Assembly: GCA_025403435.1 (NCBI GenBank)
Contig: CM046350.1
Coordinates: 8,901,512 to 8,965,511 of the forward strand
DNA: 64,000 nucleotides
Source of the DNA: Artocarpus heterophyllus
Taxonomy: Eukaryota > Streptophyta > Magnoliopsida > Rosales > Moraceae
Reading direction: 5' to 3'
Position 1 is the first letter of the stretch. Each line of letters begins with the position of its first letter. A model generated the notes under the pieces. It saw nothing but the letters and a program-made list of their open reading frames with translations, was not told the origin of the DNA and searched no databases. This document shows, piece after piece, positions 1 through 12,650 of this stretch. The position numbers were made by a program, and so were the translations under genes.

Positions 1-585
1 CACGATGAGGATCACGTCATCCGGGATGCCAAACTCGACACGCAAATCCTCTAGCCGAGACTCTGTCATAGCGCTGGTATAAGCTGCAGCTGAGGTCTGC
101 CCAGTCCGAGTCACCCTATATGCCGTCACACCTTGAATGCGGGTAACCCGAACCCACTCATCTTCTATCTCCGGCTCCTCCGCCTCCTCGGCCGCCCTTT
201 CTCTGTCAGAGATGTCCATAGTAATTATGTCCTCGACTTGAACTGGGACCTTAAAATTCCTGCCTGATGTGCTCGGGCCATCCCCAGTCGTCTGGAGCTC
301 GGCTCTCTCCCGGGCAGTAACTCAGGAGGAGCCTGCAGTTGCTGCCCCGATGTACAAGTCCTCGTCCCTGCATGGTCTGATTGGCCTCTCCCCGTCCAGC
401 AGGTTGAGAAACTCCTGCTCTGGTACTGCCTGGGAATCGACCCTCAATATCTGTTCAAGTTGGCCAGCCCCGTCTCGTTCAGGGGACACCTTTTCGATGT
501 CGACTTGAACGAAGGACGAACGGCTCTCCAGACTGCTTTTCGACTGGGAAATATTTATATTTTGGGAATCAGTGACGTCACTCAT
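1..585 (-). CDS. Antisense gag-like ORF of a Ty3/gypsy (Tat/Grande-type) element, N-terminal part, broken
   Basis: Read on the minus strand, an ATG at 585 opens a frame (MSDVTDSQ...) that runs off the left edge. One in-frame stop lies near 322, after IGAATAGSS. Beyond it the frame continues with VTARERAEL, an acidic stretch, and then ESRLEDLRVEFGIPDDV, which resembles the start of the plant 'putative transposon protein' / gag-like domain (my recognition, not a search). The frame lies upstream of the polypurine tract and 3' LTR of an element that points the other way. Antisense ORFs between pol and the 3' LTR are known in Tat-lineage elements such as Grande and Retand. Part of it is repeated at 5099-5388. 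It is a broken, probably non-functional copy; the C-terminal half is outside the window. Confidence 0.55.
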
Positions 586-947
586 ATTTGTACACCTGGG
601 GAAATTACCTGTTCGGGCTCTAGCAACTCGAAAATGTGAAGTCTTCGGGTGAATAACTACAGTTCGACAGCTAAGAACTCTTCGGTTGCGAAAATCTGAT
701 TTCTGTCACGTAGAATTAATAGGAAGAAAGGCCCTATTTATGGCCATTTCAGGTGGAAAATATAGGCGAGAAAAACGAAGAGGCGCAATCATTACGCCTG
801 ACAGGCGACGCAATCAACCGCAAAGCGACATGTGTCCCCCGTATAATCCATACGACCTCTCATTTCACCCCTATTTGGGGCATCGTTTGGTCTTCTTTCT
901 TTCAGCCGACCTCACCCATTCGGCATAGTCCACCCGACCAGACACAG

Positions 948-969
948 ACTAGGTGGACTGGGCGGCTAA
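948..969 (+). other. Polypurine tract before the gypsy 3' LTR
   Basis: A G-rich tract ending in GGCTAA lies directly before the TGTTGAGG start of the LTR. The duplicated copy at 5716-5737 has an uninterrupted run of seven G. This fixes the element's direction as plus strand, with its body to the left of the window, even though its gag-like ORF reads on the minus strand. Confidence 0.55.
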
Positions 970-1581
970 TGTTGAGGGTGAGCTTGGAGCCACCGCCGAG
1001 GATACGAAATTCGGTGGTCGGCTAAATAGCATCCAGATGGCATGCTACCAACCCCGATGAGACGTGCACTCTGTCCGAGGTGCTTCTCAGGGCCCCCGAG
1101 GCTGTACCCTAAGCAGGATGCCACCTTAGACCATGTACTAGTTTGGGTCAGATTAATCTCACTCACGAGCAGACTGCTACTTGTCACCACAGGCCAACAA
1201 ACGACAAATAACTTACCATCCAATGAAATCCAATCCATCGATAGGGGGACGTGACACTTGTCACCTACTGTCTGACACGCCTTGATGTGACACCCAGGTT
1301 GTGGACGAAACCCACCTGACACCCGGTCCAAGTAGTAGCCTATAAATAAGATGCATTTATTGCATTCTAGAGAGAGACTCCTTCCCACCTAACAAGCTCC
1401 CATTTTCTACCAAGCAACCCTTGTCTTGAGCATCAAAGAGCCCTTGTCCTTTGACTGACGCCTTACTCTCACCTCCGAAGCGTCCCTCCTCTTGTTGTAG
1501 GTTCATTGACCTGGAAAGAACTAGACTGTGCATAGCTGCACATGGCATTGATCCGATGCCTAATCACGGTAAGTATCAACA
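970..1581 (+). repeat. 3' LTR of the Tat-type gypsy element (copy 1)
   Basis: A 612 bp unit begins TGTTGAGGG and ends TATCAACA, so the termini are the inverted repeat TGTTGA/TCAACA. A TATA box (TATAAATA) lies near 1340 on the plus strand, which agrees with the direction given by the polypurine tract. The 5 bp after the LTR are ATCAT; the matching left target site is outside the window. A second copy is at 5738-6365 because the region was duplicated as a block. Confidence 0.7.
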
Positions 1582-4468
1582 ATCATAAATGTGATGCTTC
1601 CCTTGTAGAAGACTTAAGACCATCGAACTTCGAGGCCATGTACCTCACATCTAGGAGGTCAAACTTTAACTTTACTTTCATACCCTCACAACAAGGAGGC
1701 TGGTGCGTCACTTTCTTTTTATCTTTACGTTACCTTCTTGTTAACCTTAGTGAGCATATCAAATGCAATCACATCATATGTAAACACACTTGCAACTCAT
1801 GGCTTGTGTTGTAAAATCTATTGCATAACAAATGCAACTTATTGCATAACAAATGCGACATAAAACGCAAACATATTTTGCAAATCATAATTTGTACTCT
1901 GAAACTTATTGCATAACAAATGCATCATATAACTCAATCATATTTTGTAAATCATAATTTGTACTCTAAAACTTATTGCATAATAAATACATCATAAAAC
2001 TTATAACTTAGGCTGTAAAACATTATGCGTTAACCAAATGCAAAACATATTTTAAACATAATAATTGCAATTATAATGCAAACTTTTACTTGATCTTCAA
2101 AAACTTTATGCATATTATATGCAATCATGCTTTAAACATAATAGTTTAAAGTACATTGCAAATCTTGATTTAAACTTTAAAACCTTTTGTATAACAAGTG
2201 CGAACATACTTTAAAAATAATTTGCACAACAATTGCAAACACATTTGCAAACAAATATATAAACATTTAAAAATTATTTACTTCATGTTGTAGGTGAGAT
2301 TTGAACTTACCTGGACTATGCTCTAGTGTTCTCTATTCCATTCTTGTCTCATTCTTTTTTCTTATATTAGTCGGCTTCTATGTCCCGATCATACGACACC
2401 CGACTAATTCGTTAACTTTTATTACCAATCTGCTCGATTGATAACATAACTTAAACATTAACATTCATTTCTTCTTAAATCCCCTATCCCATGTGACGGT
2501 TTCGTTACTTAATGTATTACAAAACATTTTTCGTCTAAGAATGTTATGCTAAATCGGAGTGTTCGACTCCGTTCTAGCCATTTCCTCAAAAATGACGATT
2601 TTACCCCTATCGGATTTTTCGTCCATTTTGTAACTCTATAAAACCCATGGCTTAACTTTAATGTTTCATTACTTACATATTACGAAAAAATCCCCACTAA
2701 GGAGCGTATCCTGACATCAGGTGTTTCAAGTCCGTTTTGGCCATTTTTCATAAAATGACCATTTTGCCCTTAACCTTTTTTCCTCCATTATTTCCTTAAC
2801 TAAACTTCAATTTCTTTAAAACTTAGCATCTATGATACTTACTAACTACAGCAGCATAAGAAACCAATGTTCCCTAGTGAAAACTCAGTTTTTACACAAT
2901 TCACAGTTTTGGCCCGAAATACAAAAATATTTATATTTTTTCCCCCGGAACCAAAATAATCTTTTTAAACCATTAGTCCTCATTTTTCATGAGGAATATT
3001 TTTGCTCAAAGTACCATATTCAAAATCCTTTGGAAAAATGACATTTTTGCCCTTTAATTTTTTTTTTCTAATTTTAACAAATTCTTGTAAAATTAAAATC
3101 TCATAAACGGTTGAGATTTTTGACAAAATTTTCGCGAGGCCTAACATTTTTATCGAGATCTACAACTTTTGTGTTGTAAATTTTCCAAAATTCTCACTGT
3201 ACAGGGGTTTTTTGGGCAATTTTCATTTCTGCTGATAAGAAGCTTTTTCTTTCAATTTAGTCCTTGGGGCATTTTTGTAAAAATCTATTTTTAATCAACA
3301 TCTCTACCCTTACAAGGGCAGTTCCAACTCTTATTTCAATGATTTTCATGCCTACTCATCAATTTTGTAAAATTAGTACTAAAATTACAAAAATAACGCT
3401 TTTTGCAAAAACTAACTTTTTACAACAACTAACATTTTCAACAATACAACCCTAAATTTTCATAAGATTAACATGCCATAATTCATGTCCCCATGGAATT
3501 TAATCAAATCTTTGCTTAAAAACCCATATGATTTTTGAAATAACAAAAATCAAACAAAATCGCTAAACTTTAAATTTAAAGAATTTAAATCTAACCTAAA
3601 TAACACTTTAGACTTCTAGCCCTCCAAGAGCTCCTTTAAAACATTTTTCCTAAGCATTTCTAACACAAAAATGCTTTGGATTAACTTTCCTTCTTTAACC
3701 CAAAAAAAACCATAAGAAACCTTTAAAAAAGTTAAGGTTTTTACCTTAAAACTTGTTGGAATTCCTTGGATTTTGCCTCTTGAACTTAATTGGGGTTATT
3801 TTTGCAAAGATTTGGGTTGAGAAAATTTTTGAGAGGTTCCAACAATGGCTGCCGTGGAGGTTGAAGAAGAAGAAGAAAAGAAATTTTGGCTAACTTTGCA
3901 TTTAATGCATGTTTATCCTCTTAGATGACTTATTAAGTAACCCATTGGGTTACTAGGTGTCACTATGGGATTGGGCCACCTTTCATGACATGTGGCCCAA
4001 TGAAACTCTAATGGGTGTCCACTTGGTGGGCCTTCAAAAATTTACACTATGTAATTTTTCACCAAACAATATTTTTCCTATATTGCTGTGGTAAAATCAA
4101 TGTAAAAACATATTCCTAAACTGTATAAAATATTTTACTTGCCTTCGATTTATTTTTGGAGGCCAAACATAATATTTTTTATTCATCCATATTCTCTAAA
4201 CAGTATTATTTTTACACTGTTTTAACTTAAACAGTCTAATTTCTGTACTGCATGACCTTAAACAGTCCAATTCTTACACTGTATTACTTTTATAGGGTTA
4301 TTTTTATACTGTATAACTTTATCAGTATACTTTCTTACATTGTATTATTCTAATACTGTATAATTTTTCATGTTATTATGCAGTATTTTTCCTTAAACTG
4401 TATTTTCATCTAAATATAATCTTTAACTTAATGCATTTTTAATGCATTAAAAATTCTCGGGAGTTACA
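1582..4468 (-). repeat. Part of a long gypsy-type LTR, family X (D1)
   Basis: On the minus strand this begins TGTAACTCCCGAG at 4468. It is similar throughout 2290-4300 to the LTRs at 30154-35977 and 54388-59656: the same 'tgtaggtgag' block near 2290, the hairpin at 3970-4001, an ATGGCTGCCG block at 3846, and a poly-Gln-like AT-rich tail of repeated 'actgtat' motifs at 4190-4400. Its other end is cut off where the Tat-type LTR abuts at 1581. 1800-2280 holds a degenerate minisatellite of 'attgcataacaaatgca' units. No coding potential is visible. Confidence 0.6.
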
Positions 4469-5098
4469 TATGAGATCTACGACTAGGATATAAAGGCCAT
4501 GCAGTTAATATACACACTATATGTTTCTAACTATTTATAATGATAATTATTGCAACAACAAGAATAATTACACCACTAATGATGATGAGTTAAAATCTGC
4601 TATCATATTTTCTTGTTTCTTTGGTTGTTTCTCTAATTAAATTTTGACACAAAAGTGATTTTCTTAATTATCTATTTATATGTTTAGGTCGTTGAGTTTA
4701 AATGATATGTTAAAATCTAATTGGAAGGGATAACCAACAAAACAAAAAAATAGAACAGTATATTTGGACTCAATAATGATCAGTTTAGCATTTTTCTTTC
4801 ATTGTTTTTTACACAATTAACAGTTTTCTATTTAAAACAAGTTTCTTAGACCATGCAAGTTATCTTTATGTGAATTGTCTTATAGTTTTTGTCAAGGGGA
4901 TATACTATGGTTTTCTTTTTTCTTTTAAGGAAAAAAAGAAAAGTTTATTTATAGTTGATGGGTCCCACTCACAGTTCAAACACCTGTTGATGGGATTTGG
5001 ATCGTTCCCGTATGCTGACGTGGCAGGCGCTTGATTGGCTTGGTGATTGGTAGATTAGATTCATATTAGCTCTCATGTGACCTATGCGATAGGGCGTA
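4469..5098. other. Single-copy-like flank, duplicated upstream region of the CASC3-like gene (copy 1)
   Basis: AT-rich sequence with no gene signal, closely matching 11996-12656. Only the second copy is joined to the CASC3-like promoter, so this one is a detached upstream piece. Confidence 0.5.
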
Positions 5099-5388
5099 AG
5101 CTCGGCTCTCTCCCGGGCAGTAACTCGGGAGGAGCCTGCAATTGCTGCCCCAATGTACGGGCCCTCGTCCCTGCACGGTCTGATCGACCTCTCCCCATCC
5201 AGCAAGTTGAGAAACTCCTGTTCATGTACAGCCTAGGAATCGACCCTCAATATCTGTTTAAGTAGGCCAACCCCGTCTCGTTCAGGGGACACATTTTCGA
5301 TGTCGACTTGAATGGAGGACGAACTGCTCTCCAGACTACTTTCCCACCAGGAAATATTTATATTTTGGGAATCAGTGACGTCACTCAT
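5099..5388 (-). pseudogene. Truncated second copy of the antisense gag-like ORF
   Basis: The minus-strand frame starts with the same MSDVTDSQ residues at 5388 and stops after about 50 codons at a TAG near 5234. It then resumes (LLDGERSIRPCRDEG...) to VTARERAEL, where the duplication junction at 5099 replaces the rest with unrelated sequence. Copy 2 lacks the stop after GSS seen in copy 1, so the two copies decayed separately. Confidence 0.6.
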
Positions 5389-5737
5389 ATTTGTACACCT
5401 CGGGAAATTACCTGTTCGGGCTCTAGCAACTCGAAAATGTGAAGTCTTCGGGTGAATAACTACAGTTCAGCAGCTAAGAACTCTTCGAGTGCGAAAATCT
5501 GATTTCTATCGCGTAGAATTAACAGGAAGGAAGACCCTATTTATAGCCATTTCAAGCAAGAAATCTAGGCGAGAAAAACAAAGAGGCACAATCATTACGC
5601 CTGTCAGGCGACGTAGTCGACCACGAAGTGACATGTGTCCCTCATATAATCCGTTTGGTCTTCTTTCTTTCAGCCGACCTCACCCATTCAGCATAGTCTA
5701 CCTGACCGGACACCGACTAGATGGACTGGGGGGCTAA

Positions 5738-6365
5738 TGTTGAGGGTGAGCTCGGCGCCACCGCCGAGGATACGAACTTCGGTGGTCGGCTAAATAGCAT
5801 CCAAATGGCATGCTACCGACCCCGATGAGATGTGCGCTCTGTCCGAGGTGCTTCTCAGGGCCCCCGAGGTTGCACCCTAAGCAAGATGCCACCTCGGACC
5901 ATGTACTAGTTCGGGTCAGATTAATCTCACTCACGAGCAGACAGCTACTTGTCACCATAGGCCAACAAACGACAAATAACTCACCGTCCGATGGAATCCA
6001 ATCCATCGACAGGGGAACGTGACACTTGTTACCTACTGGCTGACATGCCTTGATGTGACACCCGGGTTGCGGGTGAAACCCACCTGACACCCGGTCCAAG
6101 TAGTAGCCTATAAATAAGATGTATTTATTGCATTATAGGGAGCGAGAATCCTTCCCACCTAACAAGCTCCCGTCCTCTACCGAGCAACCCTTGTCTTGAG
6201 CATCGGAGAGCCCTTGTCTTTGACTGACGCCTTACTCTCACCTCCAAAGCGTCCCTCCTCTTGTTGCAGGTGCACTGAGCCGGGCAGAGGCAGGCTAGGA
6301 AGAACTAGACCGTGCGTAGCCGCACGTGGTGTTGATCCGATGTCGGATCACGGTAAGCATCAACA
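5738..6365 (+). repeat. 3' LTR of the Tat-type gypsy element (copy 2)
   Basis: A 628 bp unit with TGTTGA/TCAACA termini, the TATAAATA box near 6110, and ATCAT after the end, as in copy 1. It carries a short extra stretch near 6268-6300 that is absent from 970-1581. Confidence 0.7.
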
Positions 6366-9300
6366 ATCATAAATGTGATGCTTGCCTTGTAGAAGACTTA
6401 AGACCATCAAACTTTGAGGTCATGTACCTCACATCTAGGAGGTCAAACTTTAACTTTACTTTCATACCCTCACAACAAGGAGGCTGGTACGTCGCTTTCT
6501 TTTTATCTTTACGTTACCTTCTTGTTAACCTTAGTGAGCATATCAAATGCAATCATATCATATGCAAACACACTTGCAACTCATAGCTTATACTGTAAAA
6601 TCTATTGCATAACAAATGCAACTTATTGCATAATAAATGCAACATAAAACGCAAACATATTTTGCAAATCATAATTTGTACTCTGAAACTTATTGCATAG
6701 CAAATACATTATATAACTCAATCACATTTTGCAAATCATAATTTGTACTCTGAAACTTATTGCATAACAAATTCATCATAAAACTTATAACTTAGGCTCT
6801 AAAACATTATGCATTAACCAAATGCAAAACATATTTTAAACATAATAATTGCAATTACAATGCAAACTTTTACTTGATCTTCAAAAACTTTATGCATATT
6901 ATATGCAATCATGCTTTAAACATAATAGTTCAAAGTACATTGTAAATCTTGATTTAAACTTTAAAACCTTTTGTATAACAAGTGCGAACATACTTTAAAA
7001 ATAATTTACACAACAATTGCAAACACATTTGCAAACATATATATAAACATTTAAAATTTATTTACTTCATGTTGTAGGTGAGATTTGAACTTACCTGGAC
7101 TATGCTCTAGCGTTCTCTATTCTGTTCCTGTCTCATTCTTTTTTCTTCCATTAGTCGGCTTCTATGTCCTGATTATACGACACCCGACTAATTAGTTAAC
7201 TTTTATTACCAATCCGCTCGATTGATAACATAACTTAAACATTAACATTCATTTCTTCTTAAATTCCCTATCCCATGCGATGGTTTCATTACTTAACGTA
7301 TTACCGAACATTTTTCGTCTAAGAACGTTATGCTAAATCAGAGTGTTCGACTCCGTTCTAGCCATTTCTTCAAAAATGACGATTTTACCCTTATCGGATT
7401 TTTCGTCCATTCTGTAACTCTATAAAACCCATGGCTTAACTTTAATGTTTCATTACTTACATATTACGAAAAAATCCCCACTAAGGAGCGTGTCCTGACA
7501 TCAGGTGTTTCAAGTCTGTTTCGGTCATTTTTTATAAAATGACCATTTTGCCCTTTACCTCTTTTCCTCCATTATTTTCTTAACTAAACTTTAATTTATT
7601 TGAAACTTAGCATCTATAATACTTACTTCCTACAGCAGTATAGGAAACCAACATTCTCTGGTGAAACCCAGTTTTCACACAATTCACAGTTTTGGCCCGA
7701 AATACAAAAATAATTATATTTTTGCCTCTAGAACCAAAAATAATCTTTTTAAGCCATTAGTCCCCATTTTCATGAGGAATATTTTTGCTCAAAGTACTAG
7801 ATTCAAAATCCTTTGGAAAAATGACATTTTTTCCCTTTAAATTTTTTTTTCCAATTTTAAGAAATTCTTGTAAAATTAAAATCTCATAAATGGTTGAGAT
7901 TTTTGACAAACTGTTCACAAAGCCTAACAGTTTTGTCGAGATCTACAACTTTTGTGTTGTAAATTTTTCAAAATTCTCACTGCACAGGGGTTTTTTAGGC
8001 AATTTTCATTTCTGTTGATAAGAAACTTTTTCTTTCAATTTAGTCCTTAGGGCATTTTTGTAAAAATTTATTTTTAATCAACATCTCTACCCTTACAAGG
8101 GCAGTTCCAACTCTTGTTTCAATCATTTTCATGCCCACTCATCAATTTTGCAAAATTAGTACTAAAATTACAAAAATAACACTTTTTGCAAAAACTAACA
8201 TTTTCAACAATACAACCCTAAATTTTCATAAGATCAACATGCCATAATTCATGTCCCCATGGAATTTAATCAAAGCTTTGCTTAAAACCCATATGATTTT
8301 TGAAATAACAAAAATCAAACAAAATCACTAAACTTTAAATTTAAAGAATTTAAATTTAACCCAAATAACACTTTATGCTTCTAACCCTCCAAGAGCTCCT
8401 TTAAAACCTTTTTCCTAAGCATTTCTCACACAAAAATGCTTTGGATTAACTTTCCTCCTTTAACCCAAAAAAAACCATAAGAAACCTTGAAAAAAGTTAA
8501 GGTTTTTACCTTAAAACTTATTGGAATTCCTTGGATTTTGCCTCTTGAACTTAATTGGGGTTATTTTTGCAAAGATTTGGGTTGAGAAAATTTTTGAGAG
8601 GTTCCAACAATGGCTGCTGTGGAGGTTGAAGAAGAAGAAGAAAAGAAATTTTGGCTAACTTTGCATTTAATGCATGTTTATCCTCTTAGATGACTTATTA
8701 AGTAACCCATTGGGTTACTAGGTGTCACCATGGGATTGGGCCACCTTTCATGATATGTGGCCCAATGAAACTCTAATGGGTGTCCACTTGGTGGGCCCTC
8801 AAAAATTTACACTGTGTAATTTTTCACGAAACAGTATTTTTCTTATACTGTTGTGGTAAAATCAGTGTAAAAACATATTCCTAAACTGTATAAAATATTT
8901 TAATTGCATCTGATTTATTTTTGGAGGCCAAACATAACATTTCTTATTCATCTATATTCTCTAAACAGTATTATTTTTACACTGTTTTAACTTAAACAGT
9001 CTAATTTCTATACTGCATGATCTTAAATAGTCTAATTCTTACACTGTATTACTTTTATAGTGTAATTTTTATACTGTATAACTTTATCAGTTGTAACACC
9101 TGTATTTTAACGGGCATGATTTTGTAAAATTTAATAAATAAAATGTGACAATTTAAAATTTTATAGTATTTAAAATTACCAAGTTTGTCTAAGTTTGTCT
9201 ATGTTGTTTCAATCATAAAAAAAAAAAAAAATGATACTTTAGTATTTTTTTATCAAGTCTTCATAAGAAACATTCAAAATTTACCAATATTCACTTCTAA

Positions 9301-11995
9301 CAATCTTGTCTCCCTAAATTAATGTTCAATTATGTAGCATTTTTCTCATTTTGCTAAAGTCCTTGAAGGAGACATGGAATTAATTTTCCCTCAATTAATA
9401 GAAAACATGGAGATATTTTCTCAACCTCCTATTTAATTCTTTCATCATCTCCTTCCATAACTCACTCCAATTGTCCCCTCAATTATGTTGGCATTAATTG
9501 CTAAAAGTCTCCATGGGAGACATGATGATATTTTCTTTTAATACTCTTTTGTTTCTTCTTACAACTTTCCCTGTAAACTTTCCATTCCTCTCAAGCATTT
9601 TGATATCTTTTTATTTAACTATCACTACCTTCTTCTCTAGTTTCTCATTCTCTCCCTTTCTCACTTCAATTTCTAACTAAAGACATAGAGCACAAAGCAC
9701 TCTTTGTGGCTAAGACAATTATAATTCCCAACCATGGTCGAGGCGTTTTTAGAGTTAATTCAAGCTTGATTTTTAAACCAAACTTTGGTGCTTTTCAAAG
9801 GAGTTACTTAGTTTTTAGTATGTGTTTTCTCCATGTATAATGCATAATTTTTGTGTTCAAAATTCATGCAAATTTCTAGTTATGTTAACATGCATCCTTG
9901 AACATTTATGAACAAAAACTTGAGTCTTGAGTTACAACCCACAACCAACCTTTATTTTGGCTTGACAACAATGTTGAAAACATGCTAGGAATGTTTAAAA
10001 CCGGTTTCCATAACTTTAAGATTGACGTTCTAATGTTTTGAGCTTAAAGAGTAAACTTAAGCATATTTTCATCATTAATTACAAGAAAGGCTAGAGATAT
10101 AATTTGATAATGATTTTGGTATAAAACTCATGAGAATATCTTTATTGTGATTATATAATGCATGTTGCATATTTTGGAATGGTTTTGAGATTTTGAACAA
10201 GGATAATATGCTTTGAGTTAAAGAAAAACTTGACATTCCATGAACTTTGTAATACCTCTACGTGCAGTGGCTCTTTCTTAAAATTCTGGAGTTAAAGGAA
10301 AATGAATTTTGTAAATTGGTTTGCGTATTTAAAAAGTAGACATCTTAAGCTTTCCAACGAGCTATCATGAGCCTAAATCAGAGTTGTATTTTTAATTTCT
10401 ATGAATTTTTAATTTTCGGATTAGAAACTAGTAAACCTGCCAGTGGTAGTAAACCACCCGTCTACCTTAAGTAAATCACCTGTTAACCCGTGTGTTGATT
10501 GTAGATAGTGAACCCGCCTTTTTGTAAAAGTATACCACCAAATTGCCATGGTATACCAGCTGTTTACTTGAACCAAGAACCCAACTTTGCTCACCTTCTA
10601 GTCCCTTAATGTCTTGCAACCTTTCCAATACTATCCTAAATGATTTATGAATTCTTATTAGAGACTAAAACATGTAAATTACTTGTATGTATGTTATATT
10701 GTGTTTAAGATAAAAATTGTTTACTTGGTATTTAAAGAACAATTGCATAAAAAAAAAAAAACTTTAATGGCACTAGTAGATGGGTTTACACATAATTCAC
10801 TTACGAATGTGATTATACGTTGTGCTTTAGTTTTAATTGTCCTTATGCATGCCTTAGGGTCAAGGATGTGTGGAGCTAACGTTAATTAATTCCAAGATTA
10901 AAAGTTTGTTGTTAAGCTTTGAAGGTAGGGATTCTATTACTCATCTTTTGTGAGGTTTTTGATAAATTAAATTTGGTTGTTTTATGTTGTAAAATATGTA
11001 TATTGTATAGCGAGGAATATAATGATTTGACATATGCTATAAATTGAGAAGCATGCTTAGAAAATTGACTCTATAAATAAAAATTGAATACAAAGGAATA
11101 GTGAGATGTAAAAAGGGGGGCGGTTACGTCTTTGGGCATGAATACCCTAAAAGGTAAAATAGGGGGAAGGTGATGACGCTTCCTTGGGTTGAAAGTCCCA
11201 GAATGCATTGTACATGAATCAACTTGGTGAGGACTCGGGGCTTGATGTCCCCTCATCGGAACACCCTTGGAATGTTTACAGGGTGATCAAACGCGCCCAT
11301 TTGGGTTTCGATGAGTTGAGTGATACTCTATTTAACATGACTACCTAGGAACAATGATGATTGGTAATATTTGTATAAATGTGTAATTATGAAACTTGGT
11401 AATGATTAACTATGGTATCCACGAGATGTCATCATAATAAACCTCATAATCTGGAATATGATGTAACTTACTAACCATGCAGTTTTAATGTGGTAATGGA
11501 TAAACCATAAGGTGAGTCATGATTTTCCTACTGGGCATGTCGATGCTCATCTCTATCATATCTTCATCTCTCAGGTGGAACTCAATGCAACATATCTGAA
11601 GAGGAATAGGCGAAAACAACCCTGCTGTTTTCGTGTTAGAAGATCTTATTTATTTGTAACTTATCTACAACATGTAAGAGTTGTATTATTTTTTTTATAA
11701 TGGCTGTGTTAAGTTATTTGGGAATTATACTATGATGATGATGACTGTAATATATATGTTTGGTGCTACACTAAAAACTGTGGTTTGTATTTAAAACGTT
11801 TATTTTTATTTTTATTTTTATTTTTGTTTAAAGACCCATGGGCCTTGTTTAATTGAGTTAAATAATATAAAATTTAATTTTTTTATTTATTTAATACTGC
11901 TAACCCTTACATAGGGGAGTTACATCAGTGTATTTTCTTACACTGTATTATTCTAATACTGTATTTTCTTCATGTGTATTTTATTAGGCGTTACA
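6366..11995 (-). repeat. Family X long LTR fragment (D2), split by a solo LTR
   Basis: Duplicate of 1582-4468. The body is at 6366-9091 and the tail at 11925-11995, ending GGCGTTACA. The family hairpin is at 8735-8766. The split at 9092-11924 is a younger insertion. Confidence 0.65.
9092..11924 (+). mobile_element. Solo LTR, family Y (E1), 2833 bp
   Basis: The element begins TGTAACACC and ends GAGTTACA, and is flanked by the 5 bp direct repeat TCAGT (9087-9091 and 11925-11929). The undisturbed site is visible in the duplicated copy near 4318-4330, where the sequence reads straight through. No primer binding site, gag or pol is present, so this is an LTR left after recombination. It is similar to 54422-56898 and 60436-61575 on the other strand; the best-conserved block is at 11100-11300. 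Confidence 0.85.
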
Positions 11996-12570
11996 TATGA
12001 GATCTACGACTGGGATATAAAGGCGATGCAGTTAATATACACATTATATATTTCTAACCATTTATAATGATAATTATTGCAACAACAAGAATAAATACAC
12101 CACTAATGATGATGAGTTAAAATCTACCATCATATTTTTTTGTTTCTTTGGTTGTTCCTCTAATTAAATTTTGACACAAAAGTGATTTTCTTAATTATCT
12201 ATTTATATGTTTAGGTCGTTGAGTTTAAATGATATGTTAAAATCTAATTAGAAGGGACAACCAATAAAACGGTATATTTGGACTCAATAATGATCAATTT
12301 AGCATTTTTCTTTCATTGTTTTTTACACAATTAACAGTTTTCTATTTAAAACAAGTTTCTTAGACCATGCAAGTTATCTTTATGTGAATTGTCTTATAGT
12401 TTTTGTCAAGGGGATATACTATAGTTTTCTTTTTTTCTTTGAAGGAAGAAAATAAAAGTTTATTTATAGTTGATGGGTTCCACTCGCAGTTCAAACAACT
12501 GTTGATGGGCTTTGGATCGTTCCCGAATGCTGACGTGGCGGGTGCTTGATTGGTTTGGTGATTGGTAGAT

Positions 12571-12650
12571 TAGATTCAGATTCGCTCTCATGTGATCTAT
12601 GGGATAGGGTTAGATTCAGATTCGCTCTCATGTGATCTATGGGATAGGGC
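12571..12650. repeat. 40 bp direct tandem repeat upstream of the CASC3-like gene
   Basis: A unit starting TAGATTCAGATTCGCTCTCA occurs at 12571-12610 and again at 12611-12650. Copy 1 of the large duplication (near 5050-5095) has only one unit, so this doubling came later. Confidence 0.85.

Larger units (their letters stand above)
296..5098. repeat. Tandem segmental duplication, copy 1 (about 4.8 kb)
   Basis: The segment from 296 is repeated immediately afterwards from 5099 with the same order of parts: broken gag-like ORF, polypurine tract, LTR, long AT-rich LTR body, and a flank ending GGGCGTAAG. The offset at the start is 4803 bp. The junction at 5099 reads AGCTCGG, and the original right flank at 12654 reads AGCATCG, so the breakpoints share AGC. 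The copies differ by scattered substitutions and small indels, so the event is not recent. Confidence 0.8.

Noticed and set aside
1582..4468. Two independent insertions of the same elements instead of a tandem duplication
   Set aside because: The order of LTR, adjoining LTR body and single-copy flank is the same in both copies, and the junction at 5099 is sharp. A block duplication is simpler.
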